64,000 nucleotides of DNA, from NCBI GenBank assembly GCA_963556145.1, contig OY744465.1, forward strand, positions 5,828,001 through 5,892,000, in the 5' to 3' direction. A model generated the notes under the pieces. It saw only the letters and a list, made by a program, of their open reading frames with translations. It did not search any database and was not told where the DNA came from. Positions 57,915 to 64,000 of this stretch are shown here, in pieces; position 1 is the first letter of the stretch; every line of letters begins with the position of its first letter. The translations under genes were made by a program, and so were the position numbers. The stretch comes from Hygrocybe punicea (taxonomy: Eukaryota > Basidiomycota > Agaricomycetes > Agaricales > Hygrophoraceae).

Positions 57915-58089
57915 ACTTCACTTGTACATTAGTCAACTTTAAATGTCACAAATCAGATCTCATCTCAAAGAGGCACAAAACACTTTGATTTCAATGGAAG
58001 GTACATTACAAATTGAGGGCAACATAATGGAAATGGGCAATAGGTCACGCTGCATGGCACACTAGTTTCATGACGAGAAAAACAACAAG
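57915..58089. other. Convergent 3' intergenic gap
   Basis: Holds the 3' ends of the plus gene (57914) and the minus gene (58090). No feature seen. Confidence 0.4.
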
Positions 58090-60111
58090 TTAATGAGAGA
58101 CGCCCAATACCATCACCCACTGCACATTTATGGAAATACTCTTCAACAAATCATCAGAGCGTTTGAAGGTATTGATCGTGTGGCCAACCACAATGCAGGA
58201 TTTTGCAGGAACATCGCCTGGAAAGTGGGGGAGTTGCTGAAGTATTTTGAGGGTGTCGGTAAAGTCCGTTTTAACTTTCCGGGCATCATAGATTGGGACT
58301 ATGAATACAGGCATCAAAAACGAAACCAAGGACATTGTGTGAGAGAGAATAAAACTAACCAATGTCATGGAATGACAGCGCAGTCTTTTGGTAAGATGGA
58401 GCGGGACGTCGAGCAAAAGGACTAGACTGCACGAATTTCGAAGAGGAAGCTTCTATTGAATATGAGTAAGAATTGACAAGAGAGCATTGAGTGGTATACT
58501 CACTGCTAGGAGATGCATCCATCCCACTTGCTGCTGTCGTCGAGAAGGACAGAAAGTCCTTATATAGTTGTGCACAAAATTCTGCCTCACCAGTGACCAT
58601 TCCAATGGCACCAACATACCGCTCCCATTCTCCTGAAAGTAAAGCCCCCTGGATGACCTTGATGGGTTTCATGTTCCCACCGACTTTTGGCTTGTCAAGG
58701 AAGCATGAATCGACTACAATGACAGAAGTGAAGATCATTGGGATGGCACCAGCAACGGAGTGGAAAAAGCTACACCCAAATGCTCCAGTAGAGATATTGG
58801 CAGGATTGTCACAAGAAAGATTCGAGTACTTGCCAGATCGAACAAAGGTCATTGCGGAGAACAACAAACTGTTATGCGATGTGAATTGTCTTTAACCATC
58901 AAGTCCTAGCTGACAGCTTACTTTTGTTTGACCTTGCGAATGTTGCTGATGACATCGCTATATTGAGGATTTCCATTCCCTATGGCACTAGACCAAGATA
59001 CCATGGCCGCTGCCCTATTCAATATTTAACATTGATTCAGAAGATAAAACTGAATAGTTACTTAATGTTGACACAGTCCTTATATGTATCGACCAACTGA
59101 GGGTCTCTTGTACCAATGTCGGACTCATCCATGTTTGGAGAGCATATACTAAAGCAAGGGCATCAATTAAAAAAATAATAGAGACATGTAATGTACCTGG
59201 TGATTTGGTGTTGTGCATATGTCATAGCTCCATCATCGCTACTGGAAACATTGTCATCACTGATATCACGAAGACAGGTAGTCTTTGTGACTTTGGAGGA
59301 AATCACCTTCATGGTTTTGACGGATGTATCAGAGTTGCTGATCATTTATTAATATATGAAGGACAAGAATCATATGAAGTATCATACCGAAGACCATTAT
59401 CTGCATTTGATTTCTTAGAACCGAATTCGAGTTTTGTGATAGGCCTACGACATGTCTAACATATGACCAATTAATCAATTTCCAACTCACATGAATGTTT
59501 TGTCGCTGTCGTCATCCTCATCGTGTAATTGATGCTGGTTTGACTTTGTCTTCTTCAATGGAGAAGAGAATTTACTATGTAAAATGATTAAAGAACACAC
59601 AAATATAAAAGACATTATTTAGAGCTACTGACCTGTCTTCATCTTCCTCTGAAGCATGCCGCCTTTTCCCGCTGAATATAAAGAATATTAGATGGCATGA
59701 ACAGTATAAATTGAACTTGCAAACCTTGCTCTATTGGTGGTCTTCCTAGACCGCCTATATTACTGAAGTAAATCAATAGTATCTGAAAATATAATTCATG
59801 AGACACACCTCATAGACGAGACAGGTTTGGCAATGCTAGCGACGCTATGAACACCAATAACGTCTTCGTCTTCGGAGTTGGCAAGACTACTGGCAGTTTA
59901 GTCATGGTGGATGAATCAGAATACTGGAATAGACATGTACACTTCTTCATCGACAAGCTTGGTGGTTGTGACCTTCTTACCCTTCCTAGAAACAACAGTA
60001 TGACCTTTGTTCAGAATGAACAGCAATACATGAAAATGAATATACATATGAAACGGCACTTGATCGAGCTTTGGATTGAGTCTTCATGTTCACAGAATTC
60101 TTAGGGGCCAT
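58090..60111 (-). CDS. Expanded agaricomycete family, uncharacterised (VPIYDARKVKTDF family), apparently intact
   Basis: From the ATG at 60111 (MAPKNSVNMKTQSKARSSA) a chain of about a dozen short exons can be joined in frame through GT-AG introns of about 45-60 nt, giving roughly 480 residues. The N-terminal third is basic then acidic and looks disordered (EDEDVIGVHSVASIAKPVS, RRHASEEDED). The centre has ICSPNMDESDIGTRDPQL and a long conserved exon (58867 to about 58500: CSFFHSVAGAIPMIF, FLDKPKVGGNMKP, EWERYVGAIGMVTGE). After a Ser-rich linker the last exon reads VPIYDARKVKTDF, PHFPGDVPAKSCIVVGHT and ISINVQWVMVLGVSH before the stop at 58090. I found no in-frame stop, so this may be a live gene. 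The family is common in agaricomycetes and I know no function. The lysine-rich start would fit a nuclear protein. Confidence 0.65.
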
Positions 60112-60225
60112 TGCAAAGATAAGAGCTTTAAGGTGAGCAACGAATCTGTGCAAGATATTATAGATGAATGAGGGGTCAGATGTGGATGATACCATTGGGC
60201 TCTCATTGCTATTTAAGTATACTGA

Positions 60226-60444
60226 GACAGATCAAAAACAATAAAAAAGTCATTTATAGATATCACACCGACAGGTACAAAAACCACATCTGCTGATGGT
60301 TTGAAGGAGAACTATTCGAACCATAGTGCCATAAAAATGCAAAAAATCAGGGACATTCCCCATGATGTAGAACAGATGATTGACCAGCTGTTATGCTCAG
60401 CGTCATCCAACAACATGGATATGGATTACTGGTATGCAGAATAA
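60226..60444 (+). other. Short coding-like plus-strand frame
   Basis: An ATG-less open stretch reads KTTSADGLKENYSNHSAIKM and RDIPHDVEQMIDQLL to a stop at about 60444. Composition is protein-like. It could be a 5' exon of the following plus gene or a relic; no splice junction was established. Confidence 0.25.
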
Positions 60445-61225
60445 TCAAACACTAAATCTAATCAGGGTTTGGGAATGTAGAACAGCTGTCACCACATGGA
60501 GCTGATCATAAGATCATAACACCGCCAAATCGAACATGGAAATTTATGTGACATATATACTCATTTCCAAACAAATACAAACATCGGATCAACTATACTG
60601 ACACTTGCATCGGAACAAACATTCTGAATGGATAGGGGGTTCATTTCAATGCTGTACAATAAGGAGGTCAAGCATTGCCGATAGGTGTGGATGTATATCC
60701 TGTCCTATGAAAATGGAAGAAAACAATAGGAATCTATTGAGAAGCTCTGCAAAATAAAAATGCAAACACCATACAAACATCACAAGTTCATGGAGAATGA
60801 ACATGATGCACTGTCGTAATATCAATAACAATCGAAAACAATTCATGATAAAACAGTCGGAACTGGTGCGTGAATTATACCCCCCAGTTCCCACTTCGCA
60901 AATGGACACCTATTACGATTTCAAAACAGCATGTCAGTACATATTCTATTGAAGGAATTCATATATTCAACTCTACTGTACAGCTGAACGTTGGAGAACG
61001 GATCTCCCGGTCTCTGAGGGAAAGGCTCGAGAGGAGCCACGGCTGGGAGGGGAAAGCTGAGGAAAAACCCAAGGATGGATGACTAAGCTACTACAGGAAA
61101 GGAAATCTACTAACTAAGGGTCTCCGGGGTCCTAGGGGCTAGCAGCTACTGCTGCAACGTTTAAGCAATCTCATATCTACACGGATGTACAATGATGACA
61201 GCCAACTTGCCAATTCTACAAATGT
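60445..61225. other. Stretch with a possible 5' exon only
   Basis: A frame at 60870-61082 (RKWTPITISKQHVSTYSIEG, then basic residues) might be an upstream exon of the gene at 61226. Otherwise nothing is recognised. Confidence 0.25.
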
Positions 61226-62243
61226 ATGTTCAATTCTTACAATGTACACTGTGTTTCATTACATTTGCAGATTTCGAATATCAATGTAGTGCGTAATGAC
61301 TCACCGGATTGCTGGAAACTTACATGGCCAAGCACCGATACCACTGAACATGAAGAGCTTGTCTTGAGCTTACAGGCGATATTGGTGGCCAAAGACCTAC
61401 CACCAATCATCAGCAGGTAGATTATATCATCATCTAGAATCATAAACAATTAATTTACATATGTTTTTCAGACCGCCCGAACGTCAAACACCATTTCTCC
61501 GTCAAAGCATCCTTATCACAGGCCTCAACATACCATTATTCGAATCATATATTGACAACCTCCGAATCTTACACCAGAAACTTGGTCGTCACTTCCCAGA
61601 ACATGCAATGCTGGACTTCACGTCAACCACCTATATTGAATACACTGCATTATCTATTGGCACCTGATATTTCACTGACCGCCGACATGACAAAGTTTCA
61701 TACAATATTCCATTCGAACACAATGTTGATCCCAAAGACATACTGTCATCCATGAGCAATACTCGATACTTCCATGGGACAGACAATGAGGTCCTTTATT
61801 TCAAGTTAACGTCAGATGGAGGTCGGCATTGGTGAGTGCTCAGTACAACAATAGTTTGGCTATCAATAATGACATAGATCATAGCTTTGTACCTGCCAGT
61901 CCGACTTGCTTCAGGATTGGTGACATTGTAGAAGTCCAGATAATGGTATTGGCGGTTCCAGTTAAGAACGACAAATTCAAGATGATTCTCAATCTGCGCT
62001 CATTAGCGCTGGTCGACAGTGAGTTTACTGAGGTAACAAACATATCAATTCAATGAATAATAACTAATGTACACACAGAATGCGACGATAGGTCGAATCA
62101 AAGCACCTCATCCTTCTCTCAATACAAAGACAAGGATTAATATCAAACATATTGTGGGATATGTCCAGTTGACTGATGATGGTGAAGATGTCATAGAAAC
62201 CCGAAGACGTTTGACCAACCTCAGGATGAATGAAGCCAATTAA
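61226..62243 (+). pseudogene. Expanded agaricomycete family, uncharacterised (GDIVEVQI family), lightly damaged
   Basis: Coding blocks are CWKLTWPSTDTTEHEELVLS (61310), an intron (about 61418-61471), ERQTPFLRQSILITG (61478), HDKVSYNIPFEHNVDPKDI (61690), NTRYFHGTDNEVLYFKL (61760), QYNNSLAINNDIDHSFVPAS (61837) and RIGDIVEVQIMVLAVPV (61910), then an intron ending at 62079 and VGYVQLTDDGEDVIETRRR to a TAA at 62241-62243. I recognise the order as a recurrent agaricomycete family of unknown function that I associate with the VPIYDARKVKTDF family. Two lesions are visible: a TGA at 61666-61668 inside a continuing frame, and a one-base loss near 61831 where the family has TrpVal/IleSer. The true start is uncertain; exons may lie upstream to 60870. 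Its neighbour on minus is divergently transcribed. Confidence 0.5.
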
Positions 62244-62748
62244 TATCTATTATAATTACGTTGTACAGTCACATGTGAACATCAATTTTATATAATATTA
62301 TGTTCTGCAATACGTTCACAAGTGAAATAACAACACAAATAGTTTCATAAAGTGACTGGATATCTGAATATTATTCAATCGTAAAAAGTCGTCATCATTT
62401 TCCTGTGAATATAACTATTCAAACCAATATGGTATTTCTCGTTCAATGGTCCAGCCTAACATGCATGGACATTTGTTCAGTACCTTTCAAAAACATAAAT
62501 GAAAGTATTCGACCTTAAAATTAATTGACAAATGTATGTATTGTACACACATATCATATAAAATTTATATTATTGTGTAGTAAGAATGGGTTACTTTGGA
62601 AAATTTGCTGAACACTTTGTTGAACAATATTGGACCCATGTAGCTACATCACAACAACATCCGATATACTGCACTTAGATCTTGCCTTTCCACTGCCAGA
62701 CATCTGATATACTGCACATACCATTGGCTGTGCAATGGCAATACCCCT
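62244..62748. other. AT-rich 3' flank
   Basis: No gene. A short repeat CATCTGATATACTGCAC / CATCCGATATACTGCAC occurs near 62660 and 62700. Confidence 0.4.
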
Positions 62749-63400
62749 GATTAAAACCGGGACACTTGTCGAACACTTTGTTGAACACTGTTGAACGGTT
62801 CGGCCTGTTCAACCGGTGTTGAACAAGTGTATCATTAATAATACAATGCGCATTGTAAATCTAGCTACACCTTATATAATGTACGTAACTTTATTTATGC
62901 AATTGTAATGCTTCAGATGAAGCCTGGAACACTTGTCGAACAGCTTGTCGAACACTGTTCGGCCTGTTCAACAAGTGTTCGACTAGTGCATCATTAATAA
63001 ATTCAATGTGCATTTTAAATCTAGCTACATGCCATATAATGTATGTACCATTATTTATGTAATTGTAATGCTTCAAATTGAAGCTTGGACACTTGTAGAA
63101 TGGCTTGTCAAACCCTGTTCGGCCTGTTCGACAAGTGTTTGACTAGTGCATCATTAATAAATTCAATGTGCATTTTAAATCTAGCTACATGCCATATGAT
63201 GTATGTACCATTATTTATGTAATTGTAATGCTTCAGATGAAGCCTGGGACACATGTCGAACACCTTGTCGAACACTGTTCAGCCTGTTCAACAAGTGTTC
63301 AACAAGTGCATCATTAATACCTTTATTTGTGCAATTGTAACGCTTCAGATTGAAGCTTGAACACTTGTTGAACACCTTGTTGAACACTGTTCACCCCATC
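62749..63400. repeat. Tandem array, about 160-bp units with internal dyads
   Basis: Four full or partial units and a truncated fifth begin near 62751, 62911, 63071, 63231 and 63343 (spacing 160, 160, 160, 112). Each has CTTCAGATGAAGC-like dyad, ACACTTGTCGAACA, CACTGTTCGGCCTGTTC, then TTCRACAAGTGTTCGA and CATCATTAATA. ACACTTGTCGAACA and TGTTCRACAAGTGT are inverted copies, so each unit can fold into a hairpin of about 14 bp. No coding sequence. Confidence 0.8.
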
Positions 63401-63705
63401 TGACCAGTATCCGATGTTCCTCCTGTAAATAATTCCAATACCTATTGCACAATATATGTATTTGTAGACACATTTGATATATGGTTGTTAATTACACTGG
63501 CAGTTCCTCAGAGTCAAGCTGGGACACTGGTTGAACCCATCACAGAGCAATGTTCAGTGCCTTCCACTCATGTTAATTGGTAGTATTACTTATTCCCAAT
63601 TTGGAACCTGTGATCTGGCTACATTATTGTTCTTTCTGATTGGGACAACAAATTCTCACAGTCAGCTCTGCCCAGTCTCATGGTTTCATAATTATTCTCA
63701 GGGCT
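63401..63705. other. Flank right of the tandem array
   Basis: Continues with array-like motifs (GAAC/GTTC) up to about 63550, then unassigned sequence. Confidence 0.4.
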
Positions 63706-64000
63706 TCAAAATTGTTCCCACAGTTTCACAAAATTGTTCCCATGGCTTGGCAAATTAGAGTGTGACCCTGAGTTTGAGAATCCACCGTATAGAACGATTC
63801 CCTTATAGGGACTCATAACAGACTCAGTGCAATCAGACTCATTGTCCTCTGAATCACATTCTATAAAATTATCATCATCTTTGATGTTCAGATCATCAAA
63901 TTCTATGCTCAAGTCATTACTGGTAGATGATACATTAGATCTCGAAGTTTTTTTGTGAGTTGCAGTTTGTGGCTCAGATTCCAAGACATCTAACTCATCA
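63706..64000 (-). CDS. Partial unknown protein, C-terminal part, running off the right edge
   Basis: A minus-strand frame is open from the window edge to a stop at 63706 (about 97 residues). It reads DELDVLESEPQTATHKK, then an acidic, Ser-rich stretch (LSIEFDDLNIKDDDNF, CDSEDNESDCTESVM) and ends GIVLYGGFSNSGSHSNL before the stop. Composition suggests a disordered tail. No domain is recognised and the 5' part lies outside the window. Confidence 0.4.
   Translation of the reverse strand, partial: DELDVLESEPQTATHKKTSRSNVSSTSNDLSIEFDDLNIKDDDNFIECDSEDNESDCTESVMSPYKGIVLYGGFSNSGSHSNLPSHGNNFVKLWEQF

Noticed and set aside
58491..58895. Plus-strand frame of 134 residues opposite the VPIYDARKVKTDF-family gene
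   Set aside because: The minus strand carries a long conserved exon with proper splice sites here; the plus frame is its shadow.

Overview
The window looks like a transposon-rich accessory region of a mushroom-forming basidiomycete (Agaricomycetes). The evidence is short GT-AG introns (about 45-60 nt) with CTRAY branch sites, Plavaka-type, KDZ-type and hAT transposases, a Helitron with a Rep/Pif1 protein, and several uncharacterised gene families that I recognise as repeatedly expanded in agaricomycete genomes. I cannot name the species. Few ordinary host genes are visible: the 5' part of an actin-patch BBC1/Aim21-like gene at the left edge (1-605, minus) and a five-exon secreted cationic small protein (2283-2969, plus).

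Layout. 1-3 kb: BBC1-like gene, a decayed reading frame, a small TA-flanked MITE and the secreted protein. 3.4-5.7 kb: a decayed CCCH-zinc-finger Gag-like ORF split by element G1. 7.0-10.0 kb: hAT-like element A1 containing an LTR, which contains a 314-bp foldback. 12.1-16.8 kb: hAT element B with a broken transposase split by element C. 17.2-23.0 kb: a decayed KDZ transposase split by a 1.65-kb solo LTR and element A2, followed by a second solo LTR. 24.6-30.3 kb: a decayed multi-exon gene, probably WW-domain, on minus. 30.9-35.3 kb: a decayed Plavaka transposase on minus. 37.5-38.9 kb: an unknown minus-strand ORF pair. 38.9-42.4 kb: a second hAT transposase split by element D1. 42.8-43.7 kb: element E. 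About 43.9-54.0 kb: a Helitron on minus split by D2 and A3. 54.2-56.0 kb: element F split by G2. 56.4-62.2 kb: four genes of uncharacterised agaricomycete families. 62.7-63.4 kb: a tandem array with about 160-bp period. The right edge holds a partial minus-strand ORF.

Main observation. Eight 1.0-1.3 kb non-autonomous elements belonging to five different terminal-inverted-repeat families (A, C, D, E, F) share one internal plan although their ends differ. Most carry one or two small spliceosomal-type introns, then CAN/GCN triplet repeats, then a palindromic module of about 53 bp near the right end (outer CCTCGCG/CGCGAGG arms, centre GTCAATTGAC). There are ten copies of this module in 64 kb. Families C, D and E also share a second palindrome centred on TGCA just before an intron donor. 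I know of no described element class with this plan and treat it as the best candidate for something new.

Most transposase genes here are dead, by insertion and by nonsense codons that are almost all explained by C-to-T change (CGA to TGA, CAR to TAR). The nesting gives a relative chronology: the LTR within A1 postdates it, G2 postdates F, and A2, A3, C, D1 and D2 postdate the transposase genes they interrupt.
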